A stretch of 64,000 nt of DNA from CPC320 sp002684375 (GTDB lineage Bacteria; Pseudomonadota; Alphaproteobacteria; Rhodobacterales; Rhodobacteraceae). This document shows positions 1-8,927 of the stretch, one piece after another (the stretch's first letter is position 1; every line of letters begins with the position of its first letter). The stretch spans positions 41,158 to 105,157 of the forward strand of contig CBFIHZ010000009.1 in NCBI GenBank assembly GCA_965662545.1. Reading direction: 5' to 3'. A program made the position numbers and the translations under genes. Below the pieces are notes generated by a model. It did no database searches. It was not told where the DNA came from and saw only the letters and a program-made list of their open reading frames with translations.

Positions 1-711
1 CTGGTAATGAACTCACCTTCAAACCCGACAGGTGGGGCATATACAAAAACTCAGCTCGTTCAGATCGCCAAAGTGTTGCGCGCCCACAAACATGTCTGGG
101 TTCTGAGTGATGACATCTATGAGCACCTGATGTTCCAAGGCCACGACTTTGTGTCCATACTAAACGTTGCACCAGACCTGAAATCCAGAACTCTCTTGGT
201 CAATGGTGTTTCAAAGGTGTTCGCGATGACAGGATGGCGTATTGGCTATGGTGCGGGGCCAAAGGCGCTTATTGACGGCATGAACGTCGTTCAAGGTCAA
301 AGCAGCACGCAGGCTTGTTCAATCTCTCAAGCAGCGGCGGTTGCCGCGTTAAATGGGCCAACTGACTTTTTTGCAGACCGCGCTGCCGAATTTGAGGCCC
401 GGCGTGACCTTGTCGTTGCAGCGCTAATTGCGATTCAGGGTATCAAGTGTCTAAGTCCAGAAGGCGCGTTTTATGTTTTTCCAAGCTGTGAGGGCTTGAT
501 TGGAAAACGCACCCCCGAAGGCAATATTCTCACCGATGACATTGCCGTCAGCACCTGGCTATTGACATCGCATCATGTATCGACGGTGCCGGGATCGGTT
601 TTCGGCCTGTCCCCACATATCCGCATTTCAACCGCTGCATCGCAAGCAGACCTTAAAACGGCTTGCACGCGTATTACCGCAGCTTGCGCAACGTTGAGTG
701 GCACGTCATGA
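1..711 (+). CDS. Class I/II aminotransferase (aspartate aminotransferase-like), 5' end outside window
   Basis: This is the C-terminal 236 codons of a PLP-dependent fold-type I aminotransferase; the reading frame is open from base 1, so the N-terminal part lies outside the window. The visible part holds the motif NPSNPTGG (written here NSPSNPTGG) that contacts the substrate carboxylate, and the Schiff-base segment SKVFAMTGWRIGYG with the expected lysine, both typical of aspartate/aromatic aminotransferases. The family is usually about 390 residues, so roughly 155 are missing. Its stop codon overlaps (ATGA) what was the start of a CoA-transferase gene, now a pseudogene, suggesting that the two once formed an operon. 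The exact amino donor cannot be told. Confidence 0.9.
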   Translation: MVMNSPSNPTGGAYTKTQLVQIAKVLRAHKHVWVLSDDIYEHLMFQGHDFVSILNVAPDLKSRTLLVNGVSKVFAMTGWRIGYGAGPKALIDGMNVVQGQSSTQACSISQAAAVAALNGPTDFFADRAAEFEARRDLVVAALIAIQGIKCLSPEGAFYVFPSCEGLIGKRTPEGNILTDDIAVSTWLLTSHHVSTVPGSVFGLSPHIRISTAASQADLKTACTRITAACATLSGTS

Positions 712-1617
712 CGGTCATCTGAATACCTTTCAGATTCCCGACCTCAGCCGAATCCTTGCTGGCCCACGTATACGCACTTGCTGGACGTTCTCGGTGCTGA
801 TGTCACTAGGGTTGAAAATCCTCTGCCGGCGGGAGATGACACCAGAAGCCGGGGCCGCCTTATGTCACCGAACAAGACGACCAAACGGCGGATCCAAGCG
901 CTTATTTCATCTGCGCGAACCGCAATAAGCGCCCGAGTGCACGCGACCTTTCCAAATCGGGGGGCAAGAAACCCTTCGAAAATTTGCCATTAAAGCTGAT
1001 GTGCTGGTGGAGCTTTTTTAAACCCGCGGGCGTTGACGAAGTTTGGACTTGATTATTCGCGCCTGAAAAAACAGGCACCAAGTATCGTGTATTGTTCAAT
1101 TTCGGGCTTAGGGCAGGGTGGACCGAATGCCAAAAAACCGACTGCGATTTGATGGCACCGGCCTGCGACGGGATCATGCCGCTCACAGGCAAGCCTGAGG
1201 GGCTCCCGATGAAAGTGGGGGTCGGTCGCGCTGATGTTTTGTGTGGCATGTACGCCTCATCTGGCATTCTGACGGCTTTGCGGCACCAGGATATGACTGG
1301 TGCGGGGCAACATATTGACCTTGCTTTGGTCGATGCACATTTTAAGCGCATTCGCCGAATGGATCGGCAAACCTGACCGGGCAGACACCCCGAGCTTTGC
1401 GACAAACCCCGTACATCTTTCTCATCTAAATGCGCGTGTTGGTTTGATCTCCGAGGCTCTCACAGCGACAAGACCGATACCGCAATCAAAGGACTTGGGG
1501 ATATTGGCGTGCCGTTTGGTCCAGTCAATACGGTGTATGCCGTTTTGGTGCAGATCATGTCGAACCGCATGGGCCGAAAATTGGGTGTTTTGCAGTTGCC
1601 TGATCACGCACAGACTT
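708..1617 (+). pseudogene. Degraded CaiB/BaiF (class III) CoA-transferase gene
   Basis: Pieces of a CaiB/BaiF CoA-transferase can be read in order but in different frames. They are an N-terminal piece (FQIPDLSRILAGP), then LGADVTRVENPLPAGDDTR, then PYVTEQDDQTADPSAYFICA with NRNK, then the central DLMAPACDGIMPLTGKPEG, GVGRADVLCGMYASSGILTA and GAGQHIDLALVDAH. Later come FATNPVHLSHLNA and the C-terminal GVPFGPVNTV. Several frameshifts and an internal deletion of roughly 120 codons after the QHIDLALVD motif (near position 1340) make an active enzyme impossible. An IS481 remnant begins where the gene's 3' end should lie. The family transfers CoA between carboxylic acids; the substrate is unknown. 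The match was made by eye to the family's conserved blocks. Confidence 0.8.
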
Positions 1618-2215
1618 AGATGCCGTTGTCGGTTAGGATTGTGTGGATTTTGTAAGGTACGGTTTCGAGCACAGCCTCTAGAAACTCCCGGGCCGTCTTG
1701 CGGCTCGTTTTAGCTACAAGCTGCGCCACGGCAAGCTTACGGGTCCGGTCAAGGGCTGTGAAAAGATATCACTTTCCGTCGTTGGTGCGCACTGCGGCGA
1801 TGTCGAAAAGGAAATATCCAACAGGGTAGCGTTTGAACTTTTGCCGTTTGGGCTTGTCGCCGTCTATCTCCGGCGGGCGCGATCTTCCATGCCGCCGCCC
1901 AGCAGCGGTGTTGCGAAGATCGCGTCAGGTGCGGGATGGTTGGTTGTATGACCGATAACAATCATCCATCGGCAGGAGCGTTGGACGCCGAACGGCGACA
2001 ATCATTGCGTCTTCATCGGCGTTCGGAACCGTGGAACTGGGTTGCGTTGCACCCGTTTTGCGATCTTCAACCGTTACGCGCTTGCGCCATTTTGCAAGCG
2101 CTTTGACATTGACACCGAGGTCCCGGCTCAGCGCTGCGGTTGTAGCTTGCGATGACTGTATTACAGCTCTGATAGCGTGCTTAGTCGCGGCGTAGCCGTG
2201 ACGTACCTGTCCCAT
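1618..2215 (-). mobile_element. IS481-family transposase remnant (frameshifted, 3' truncated)
   Basis: The reverse strand starts with an ATG at 2215 and encodes an N-terminal helix-turn-helix region (TTAALSRDLGVNVKALAKWR, then TVEDRKTGA) typical of the IS481 family in Rhodobacteraceae. The frame is lost near 1950. Downstream pieces in other frames (IQPTIPHLTRSSQHRC; LDRTRKLAVAQLVAKTSRKT; ILTDNG) belong to the DDE catalytic core. The reading stops right after the second catalytic Asp (TDNG), so the last third including the Glu is gone. It abuts the CoA-transferase pseudogene, which fits insertion into that gene followed by decay. It is not mobile. Confidence 0.8.
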
Positions 2216-2289
2216 AATGCTTCCTTCAATTTCAAAAAACAGGGCGCACCATCAAACCGTGGGATCAAACAGCTAAGTAAAAGCTGTGA

Positions 2290-3222
2290 TTAAATTTTTT
2301 CTTTGGGCCGCTGCTGTGCTATCACTATTAGAACACCGGCAAAAACAATTAAGATGATACCTATTATACTCATTATTCCAGGTATGATCCCCCAGAATAT
2401 CCAACCAAAAAGCCCAACCGAGATTAAATAGGCGTATTCATAAATAGCCAAATAACTGGTCTCTGCTAATTGATAAGCTTTTGTCATCAGGGATAAAGCA
2501 ACTGAAGCACCAACAGCAATCAGCAGTATCCAAAGCCAAAATAAGTCATCAACTATCTGCCAACCTTTGAATAAAAAAGGGGCTTGATCAAGCAGTTCAG
2601 AAGGTACCGGCAAAATAGTGAACGCCGTTGTCACCACAGCACCACAGACCCCAATGCTCACAATAAAACTCATCAAAATGGCAAGTGGGCTCTCATCACG
2701 CAAGTGGCGAAAGGTGATAATAGATCCCATTGCGTAACAAGCTCCGGCCATAACTGGCAGCATGTGATAAATAGAAAATCCTTCGTTACCAGGTTTGAAA
2801 ACAAGCAAAACGCCACAGGTTCCCATAATAACCGCTATTATTCGACGCCAGCCAATGCGTTCCTTGAAAAGCAAGGCCGAGAAGAGCAATACAAATATTG
2901 GTGATGTAAAGAGGCCAGCTCCAGCCTCGGCGATAGGCATCATTGGCATAACGGCAAAATAAAGCAGTATAGCAGTGACCATAAAAACGGTTCGCGCCAA
3001 TACTGGTTTCCAATATTTTGGTATCACGGTAACGCCAAAGGCGCGGCCGAGAAACGCCACCATTAACATAGCGAATAGTGATCTGCTAAAGTGGAATTGA
3101 CCCACACCAACCTGATCTGAAACTAATAAGGTAAGGTTATCGGAAAACCCGAAAACCGATATGCCACACACGAGCAGGACAGCCCCGCGCGTTGCGGGCT
3201 GGATGCTATTTAACCAAGCCAA
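2290..3222 (-). CDS. EamA/DMT-family inner membrane transporter
   Basis: The 310-residue product is almost entirely hydrophobic, with about ten predicted membrane helices arranged as two EamA repeats. The first ends near the conserved FTSPIFVLLFSALLFKERIG, the second near YEYAYLISVGLFGWIFWG, as expected for drug/metabolite exporters of this superfamily. The cargo is unknown. The gene is visibly richer in A and T than genes after 10 kb and sits between an IS481 and an IS256 remnant, suggesting acquisition by transfer. It is transcribed alone. Two other EamA genes lie at 38.3 and 43.0 kb but are not close copies. Confidence 0.85.
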   Translation of the reverse strand: MAWLNSIQPATRGAVLLVCGISVFGFSDNLTLLVSDQVGVGQFHFSRSLFAMLMVAFLGRAFGVTVIPKYWKPVLARTVFMVTAILLYFAVMPMMPIAEAGAGLFTSPIFVLLFSALLFKERIGWRRIIAVIMGTCGVLLVFKPGNEGFSIYHMLPVMAGACYAMGSIITFRHLRDESPLAILMSFIVSIGVCGAVVTTAFTILPVPSELLDQAPFLFKGWQIVDDLFWLWILLIAVGASVALSLMTKAYQLAETSYLAIYEYAYLISVGLFGWIFWGIIPGIMSIIGIILIVFAGVLIVIAQQRPKEKI

Positions 3223-3460
3223 TATCGCATTCCTAATTTACCCCAGTTATGAAGTTATTTTATTTGCAAGGCGGCCTCAGGGCAACGGTCACTATGTCAC
3301 TGATACAAGGTATTGCAAGGGAGTTGTTTTGCAAATGCGCCGTGCCACAGTCAGGGATGAGCTATGACTGAATCTGGTGTTTGGGGAGTTTGAAGGTTGG
3401 CGGCATATCTGGTTGATTTGTTGTTGAAAGACAGCAAGGCAACCAATGGGATACACCGTC

Positions 3461-3665
3461 ATGAAAACGACTAACATTATTGATTTTGCGCGTCGAGACG
3501 AGATCACGGACGCGCTGACGGATTTGCTTAGAACGGGGGCGCAGCCATTGATCGCAACAGCAGTTGAGGCTGAACTTGCCGGTTATCTGGTTCAATTTTC
3601 TGACTTGCGCATTGAGGCAGCTCACGCGGCTGTCGTGCGCAATGGACATCAATATTTACAATCGT
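3461..3665 (+). mobile_element. IS256-family transposase N-terminal fragment
   Basis: The reading MKTTNIIDFARRDEITDALT followed by DLLRTGAQPLIATAVEAELA and VVRNGHQ is the start of an IS256-type (mutator) transposase. Homology stops after about 65 residues; the catalytic DDE domain, normally another 330 residues, is absent. It is a dead scrap, another sign that 0.7-4.3 kb has received and lost mobile elements. Confidence 0.75.
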
Positions 3666-3730
3666 ATTATATCGCGAGGCACAATTGCAAAAGGGCCCGA
3701 CTAGGTGACTATGTATCTTACGGATGGTAA

Positions 3731-4305
3731 AAAAGAAAAACCACTTCCGCTGCTACAGGATGTCCCGAGGCATTAGGACACGCGGGCGGGTTATACCCTG
3801 CGCGGTAGAAGTGGTATTTTGTCCGAAGATTGGGTGTCCCGTCGTTACTGCATAATGGATAATGATCGCGTGAATTTGTTTTAAATCCTGATTGAAAATT
3901 TCTGTTGCCCATAAAATTTTCGAAGTTTGGTCGTTTCCTGACCTATCGGTGTTGCTGTTGTCCCACACCGTCGCGGGGATAGCTGGAGGCGTTCCCCCTA
4001 GTCAGACTGACCACTATCTCCGCCAACAGCAACACCGAGGGCCGGGAAAATTGGCGCGATTTAAATGGCTTCTGAAAGTTCAAAGTCGCCAGGTAAGAGG
4101 CGCCAAGTAAGCCCGTCTCCTGAGGTTTTAACCGTCCAGCCTAACGAGAGTGTCGACCGGATGCTCGTAGGTGGCCATTTTAATAGTCAATTATGGACTT
4201 AGCTTTCCGTATCAGTAAGCTTTATCAGTAAGCGACTGTTTCCAATCGCCAACCCTAAAAATATGTTTTGGATGTCGTTTTATCAGGTACAGAAAAAGGC
4301 GATTT
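3731..4305. other. Gene-free stretch with a 15-bp inverted repeat
   Basis: No convincing gene was found. A perfect 15-bp inverted repeat (TCGGTGTTGCTGTTG at 3946-3960, its complement at 4024-4038) flanks 63 bp. This could be a transcription hairpin or the ends of a tiny defective element; neither can be shown. A weak second repeat (ACCACTTC / GAAGTGGT) lies around 3741-3816. The stretch separates the IS256 scrap from the flagellin gene. Confidence 0.4.
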
Positions 4306-5151
4306 ATGCCGTTAACCATTGGGACCAATATAGGGGCCTTATGGGCCTCTGCTGCTATAACTTCACACCAGCGCGGTGCGGAGACCGCTATGGCTCGGCT
4401 GGCATCTGGAAAGCGTATTAATTCATCTGCAGATGACCCTGCCGGTGTCGCCATTGCATCCAGAATGAATTCAGAAATCAGGAGCACAAGCCAAGCCATC
4501 CGCAATGCTTTAGACGGTCAGGCGCTTCTAGATACTGCCGAAGGGGGGCATAAGGAGGTTGAAAACATACTGCAACGGATGCGGGAAATCGCAGTTCAGG
4601 CAGCAAATGACACAAATAGTGCTCAAGACCGAGATAATCTCAACGCGGAAATGAAAGCTTTATCGACTGAAATTGACCGGATTTCTTCAGTCACGAGCTG
4701 GGCAGGGCAAAATTTGATGGGTGAGGGTCGTTCCCAGTTCTCGTTTCAGGTTGGAACTTCAATAAATGCGAAATCTGCTATTACCGTTCCCATAAACTCA
4801 ATGTCTGCGAACACATTGTCGGTTGACCACGCAGCGGTATCGGTAAATGGCCCCGAGGCCTCAAGATCTGCTATTTCTGCGATAGATGGGGCGATCACAT
4901 TGGTCAATTCACAGCGTTCTATGCTGGGAGCAACATCAAACCGTTTGAGCTACGCAGTCAATAACCTTACAAATGTTTCAAACAATTTGACGGCTGCTTT
5001 GGGCCGCATTCAGGATGCTGATTATGCAGCGGAAATAACCGCTTTGGCCAAACACCAAATTCTACAAAAAGCTGCCATGGCTATGCTTGCCCAAGCCAAC
5101 GCCTCTAAAGGGTATATTCTGACCTTATTACGTTCTTTAAACAAAATCTGA
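4306..5151 (+). CDS. Flagellin (orphan copy 1)
   Basis: The 281-residue product has both conserved flagellin ends. The N-terminal D0/D1 region includes RLASGKRINSSADDPAGVAI and LQRMREIAVQAANDTNS; the C-terminal region includes NRLSYAVNNLTNVSNNLTAA and ends AMLAQANASKGYILTLLRS. The variable central domain is very short, as in many alphaproteobacterial flagellins. Such proteins are secreted by the flagellar type III system and polymerise into the filament. An AAAGG-like ribosome site lies 7-11 bases before the ATG. No export, hook or motor genes are nearby, and the gene sits in IS debris, so it is an extra copy outside the main flagellar cluster. A second flagellin lies at 20.6 kb on the opposite strand. 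Confidence 0.92.
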   Translation: MPLTIGTNIGALWASAAITSHQRGAETAMARLASGKRINSSADDPAGVAIASRMNSEIRSTSQAIRNALDGQALLDTAEGGHKEVENILQRMREIAVQAANDTNSAQDRDNLNAEMKALSTEIDRISSVTSWAGQNLMGEGRSQFSFQVGTSINAKSAITVPINSMSANTLSVDHAAVSVNGPEASRSAISAIDGAITLVNSQRSMLGATSNRLSYAVNNLTNVSNNLTAALGRIQDADYAAEITALAKHQILQKAAMAMLAQANASKGYILTLLRSLNKI

Positions 5152-5802
5152 TCGAACACATGTGTTAAATGTGGGCTCCACAGCCAGACATTTCCGTTGT
5201 CACCCGGTTCAAAAGACGGTGGTTTGAATACCAAAAAGGACCCAGTGTCGTTTGCCGGTTGAAACACAAAAATGTGAAAGCCCTCATAAAAACAATACAT
5301 AACATATAAAAACAACCCAAGATTTGAGGCTGGATTTGTCGTTTAAGGCATATAGCACTCTGTCTGGAGGACTTCAGAGACTTAAAACTGATGGAGGTTG
5401 CACCGAACCAAACCAACCGCTCAGATTGCTTTCAATTCTTTGGATCACGCTGTCATTATGGGTGAGATCGATGACGGTGCATCTTCGCGGAAAGAAGAGA
5501 TTGCGAAAGGTTCGACTGGTCGCATTGGATGATTGCCAGAGTGGCTGTTGTTACAAACTTTAACGGTCAGTGTTTTGCTGAATTACCGCTTAATGATATA
5601 TGTATGACCACTCAATACCCGCGATGTGGGGCATCCAAAGCTGAATACTGCCCTACATTTGTGATCGCTGCCATTATGTGTTTGGCAGGCAATACAAAAA
5701 TTCTTTAGTTTTAATCACAAAATTTGAGAAATTAGGCATATGCTCATCAATTATTTAGCCACAAGCGCCCGGCGACGGGAACCTGAAATGACGTTTTGCC
5801 GT
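5152..5802. other. Gene-free stretch of about 650 bp
   Basis: No gene can be supported. A reading on the plus strand around 5430-5532 (including AFNSLDHAVIMGEIDDGAS) looks protein-like and ends in a stop, but it has no start or ribosome site and I do not recognise it. It may be a gene relic. The stretch is AT-rich and separates the flagellin from dmdA, which converge here. Confidence 0.4.
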
Positions 5803-6897
5803 TCAAATCCAGAATTTCTCCTGAACGATCGCGGTGCGCATGCCATTGGAGGTATCCACCTCTAATCGGGTGCCGGCGTTCCAGTGACTGCGAGCAACCA
5901 TGCCAATCGCTACATTGGTGTTGAAATCCGGAGACCACGTCGCCGAGGTGACCTGTCCCACATAAGCGCCGCCTGCAAACAATGGCCAAACCGATCCGCA
6001 GGTCTCAATTTCGCCCTCGATCGCAATCGCGCGGATCATCTTATCGGGTCCGTATTTTGCCTGACGCGCCATTGCATTGCGTCCAAAATACATATCGGGC
6101 GAGTTGCAGAACCTGCCCAAGCCGCATTCATAGGGTGTATCATCTCGGCGCATATCAGCCCCGTACGACAACAGACCGCCTTCGATCCGCTCGATCAAAT
6201 TGGGGCAGCCAGCCCTGACATTGAGATCCGCTCCGGCCGCAAACAGCGCATTCCACAAAGGCATGCCGTAATCTTCGCCCTCAACATAAATTTCAAACCC
6301 GCCTTGCTTGGACCAACCCGAGCGAGCCACAACAAACGACTGCCCCTCGAACTTCAGCTTCTTGTAGCGGAAAAACCGGATATTGCGCACCTCTTCGCCA
6401 AACACCCGTGCCATCAACTCATCAGATTTTGGACCCTGTATTGCCAGTGGCGAAACATCAGGTTCCTCAATATCGACGTCAAAACCCTGCGCCACGGCCA
6501 AGCCGAGAGCCCATTGCAAAAGATCGCCATCAGCCAGCGACAACCAATAGTGATCATCGGCCAATTTGATCGCGACAGGATCGTTTAGCATGCCGCCATT
6601 GTGATCAACAGTTGGCACATAGTAGCATTGATCGCCGGCCATTTTGCTCATGTCGCGCGGACTGATCTGGCGCATCAAGCGTAAGGCGTCAGGCCCTTTA
6701 ATGCTGACCTGACGTTCGACCGATACATCCCAGACCTGCACATCGGTCTTTAGGTGGCGGTAATCGGCCTCTATGCTTTCAAACGCTGTTGGCAACAGCA
6801 TATGATTGTAAACCGTATAGGCTTTTACTCCGGCGGCTTCGACGCCAGAGCTAAACGGGGTGCGGCGCACGCGCCGGGAGGCGGCTATCGTAACCAT
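5803..6897 (-). CDS. dmdA: Dimethylsulfoniopropionate demethylase DmdA
   Basis: DmdA moves one methyl group from DMSP to tetrahydrofolate, giving methylmercaptopropionate and 5-methyl-THF, the first step of the demethylation route in marine bacteria. It belongs to the GcvT (aminomethyltransferase) fold family. From the chosen start the protein has 364 residues, the length of the Roseobacter enzyme as I recall it. It shows the blocks ASRRVRRTPFSSGVEAAGVK, TVYNHMLLP, VQVWDVSVERQVSIKGPDAL, ISPRDM, DQCYYVPTVDHNGGMLNDP and ARSGWSKQGGFEIYVEG, matching DmdA rather than glycine-cleavage GcvT. The ATG at 6897 is preceded by GGAG; an upstream in-frame ATG at 6954 would add an unlikely tail. Likely partners are the two DUF genes upstream and the BCCT carrier at 8.9 kb. 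Confidence 0.92.
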   Translation of the reverse strand: MVTIAASRRVRRTPFSSGVEAAGVKAYTVYNHMLLPTAFESIEADYRHLKTDVQVWDVSVERQVSIKGPDALRLMRQISPRDMSKMAGDQCYYVPTVDHNGGMLNDPVAIKLADDHYWLSLADGDLLQWALGLAVAQGFDVDIEEPDVSPLAIQGPKSDELMARVFGEEVRNIRFFRYKKLKFEGQSFVVARSGWSKQGGFEIYVEGEDYGMPLWNALFAAGADLNVRAGCPNLIERIEGGLLSYGADMRRDDTPYECGLGRFCNSPDMYFGRNAMARQAKYGPDKMIRAIAIEGEIETCGSVWPLFAGGAYVGQVTSATWSPDFNTNVAIGMVARSHWNAGTRLEVDTSNGMRTAIVQEKFWI

Positions 6898-7087
6898 CCA
6901 CTTTACTCCAAAACAAAAGTTCCCTGTTTTTAAATGGTCGGATCGGTGCGGCATCTGCCGCTGTACCAGACCTATTAAAACACCCTATTTTCGGCATTGT
7001 AATTGCGTGGCCGTCACGCTTTTTTCATAAAACCCTGTCCCGAAATTCCTTACGGAACAAGCTGTTTTGTCACTAGGACCCGCAGTA

Positions 7088-7726
7088 TTAGCGGGGTCCA
7101 TGCCAGTCAATCTGGCAGATTTCAGCAGAGCGACCATCAAAATCCCAGACCCGGCCATGGGTGCGCACTTTGCCCTTAGACGCCGTGGCGACCGTAATAT
7201 CGGGGCCCATCCAATACGCAGTGTTGGTAATGACCAAATCCTGTTCCGGATCTTTGCCTTCGACAGGATAGACAACGCCTTGGATCTTGCGCCCCACTGT
7301 GATGTGTCGGGTCTTACCCTCGGTTTCATAGGTGATCGGCTGACGCTCAGCGCCGAGAAACTCTCCCACAAGCATCGTGAACAGCCCGGTTGTACCTTTT
7401 GCGGCCCCAGAGAAAATCGTTACCAGCGCCTCGTAGGCTTCGTCACTGGCGCGGTCATCGACGAACAGAGCAACCTTCCAGTTGCCACGACCCATATTAC
7501 CAGGAATTTCGATCAGCAGCCCGATGTTGAGCCCCGACAAATCGACGTCGCCATATTGACCTTCGTCAATCCGCACTCCACCCCACGTCTGGCAATGGCC
7601 CTCTGTTGGAGGGTGTTTGCCCAACGAAACTACACAGGGGCAAAACACCGTGCAATTACAATTCAGTATCAGCTCCCCTTTTACTGTCCAGGGGACCGTC
7701 CCAACTGCCAGTGTATCTAACGCCAT
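7088..7726 (-). CDS. DUF1326 family protein
   Basis: The 212-residue product begins with VPWTVKGELILNCNCTVFCP; the cysteines at 23, 25, 29 and 31 form the CxC...CPC motif typical of DUF1326 and look able to bind metal. There is no signal peptide or membrane helix, so it should be cytoplasmic. The function of the family is not established to my knowledge. It lies 35 bp downstream of a DUF2182 membrane protein gene and 190 bp upstream of dmdA, all on the same strand; DUF1326 and DUF2182 genes commonly occur side by side. A link to DMSP use rests only on position. Confidence 0.85.
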   Translation of the reverse strand: MALDTLAVGTVPWTVKGELILNCNCTVFCPCVVSLGKHPPTEGHCQTWGGVRIDEGQYGDVDLSGLNIGLLIEIPGNMGRGNWKVALFVDDRASDEAYEALVTIFSGAAKGTTGLFTMLVGEFLGAERQPITYETEGKTRHITVGRKIQGVVYPVEGKDPEQDLVITNTAYWMGPDITVATASKGKVRTHGRVWDFDGRSAEICQIDWHGPR

Positions 7727-7761
7727 ATTCTTCTCCTTTAGACTTTAGACTTCATAATTCT

Positions 7762-8526
7762 CTACCAGCCAGACAGCAGCACCCAAACCGATGAAGCCAC
7801 AAGGAAAATTCCCAGTGGCTTGGTCAGATACCGTCCGATCTGAGGTAGCTTTTCGATCATCATGATGACCGTAGCTATGCCCATAAAGACCAAATTCATC
7901 ACACCACCGACAAAAGCGAGCAACATTAGCGCCCAACAGCAGCCCAAACAGACCAAACCGAGCCTTATGCCGTTGCGCCATGGACCGTCTGTCCAATATT
8001 GCAAAAAGAACATCATTGGCTGTCGGCATTTGCTCAGGCAAGCCTCTTTTAGGGGGGAAAACTGATACAGGCCCGCAAGCATCAAAAGCAAGCTGGACAA
8101 GGTCGCGGAACGACTGTCGCCAAACAGGCTGACAAGGTTGGCGTAAAAAAGCCCCATTTGCAAAAGAGCTGCCAGAATGGAGAACCCCAGCCAGACCACA
8201 AGGTAGCCGGCAACCAGATGCGCAAAATTTGTGTCCGGCACCGTCTGGGCCAGATCGTCATAGGTCGCCAAGGCTGGCAAAACCGTGGGGGCCATCATCG
8301 CGGCCGACATCAGACACCACATAAGCGTGACCCGAAATAAGCCCGCTGCATCCGGCGTGACAACGCACAACTGGGTCAAAAAATCTAGCCCATAAACCTG
8401 ACCCGCCACCCGCAAATCAGACGGCAAAGCCATCGCATACAGCAGACCCCACGCGGTGCCAATTACCCCAAATAGCAGCAACCAATGGCGAGAACCCATT
8501 GCTCTGATTCTTTCCGACACCATCAC
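7762..8526 (-). CDS. DUF2182 family cysteine-rich membrane protein
   Basis: The 254-residue product has about six membrane helices and the DUF2182 hallmarks: MWCLMSAAMMAPTVLPAL near residues 69-86, YQFSPLKEACLSKC near 154-167 (Cys163, Cys167), and LGLVCLGCCWALM near 189-201. Clustered Met and Cys residues in and beside the helices suggest metal binding, and family members are often described as predicted metal-binding integral membrane proteins. It is the first gene of a likely operon with the DUF1326 gene and perhaps dmdA. Role unknown; a metal delivery or storage pair with DUF1326 is an inference. Confidence 0.85.
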   Translation of the reverse strand: MMVSERIRAMGSRHWLLLFGVIGTAWGLLYAMALPSDLRVAGQVYGLDFLTQLCVVTPDAAGLFRVTLMWCLMSAAMMAPTVLPALATYDDLAQTVPDTNFAHLVAGYLVVWLGFSILAALLQMGLFYANLVSLFGDSRSATLSSLLLMLAGLYQFSPLKEACLSKCRQPMMFFLQYWTDGPWRNGIRLGLVCLGCCWALMLLAFVGGVMNLVFMGIATVIMMIEKLPQIGRYLTKPLGIFLVASSVWVLLSGW

Positions 8527-8831
8527 AACACCTTTGCAGACTGTACGCGTTCAGGGTGAACAGTAATTCTCAACCCATTGCAAATGTACCGTAGCGGCAC
8601 AATCCAACAAGACACGTCCAAATGTGATAAGATCAATGCCAAATCTGTGCCGGAGTGTGAAGGCAAAGACGGCAGTGGTTCGGTCGGGACATCCTATCCA
8701 GACGCTATGTGCCGGCTTTCAGTGCAAGCAATCAGTTGAACCTCGGCTCCTCAATGAGAAAGTCACATACTTTTTACAATCCAAGGATGACTCAAACCCA
8801 ACCTCCTTCCATTTTGTAGGGGGATGCCGCT
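8527..8831. other. Divergent intergenic region upstream of DUF2182 and BCCT genes
   Basis: No gene is supported. Short open frames here lack ribosome sites and recognisable motifs. The region must hold the promoter of the leftward DUF2182-DUF1326(-dmdA) group, but I cannot place it. Confidence 0.4.
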
Positions 8832-8860
8832 TTGATAGTATTTTAAGTCGTCTATATACT
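8832..8860 (+). promoter_or_regulatory. Sigma70-type promoter for the BCCT gene
   Basis: TTGATA at 8832-8837 and TATACT at 8855-8860 are separated by exactly 17 bases, close to the housekeeping consensus. Transcription would start near 8867, giving a leader of about 60 bases before the BCCT start at 8928. The leader is very AT-rich and contains several short overlapping repeats (TATATA, ACTTAAGT) that could bind a regulator. Confidence 0.6.
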
Positions 8861-8927
8861 ATGGACGGTAAGTAGTTCATCTATATAATGTGTATATTTA
8901 CTTAAGTATATTTTCTCGGAGGGAAGA

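Noticed and set aside
5324..5563. A 79-residue plus-strand frame
   Set aside because: Odd composition, no ribosome site; a different frame over the same bases looks more protein-like but also lacks a start.
7006..7030. GCGTG-N5-CACGC followed by TTTTTT on the plus strand as a terminator
   Set aside because: The flanking genes run on the minus strand, where no T run follows the stem; no plus-strand gene ends here.
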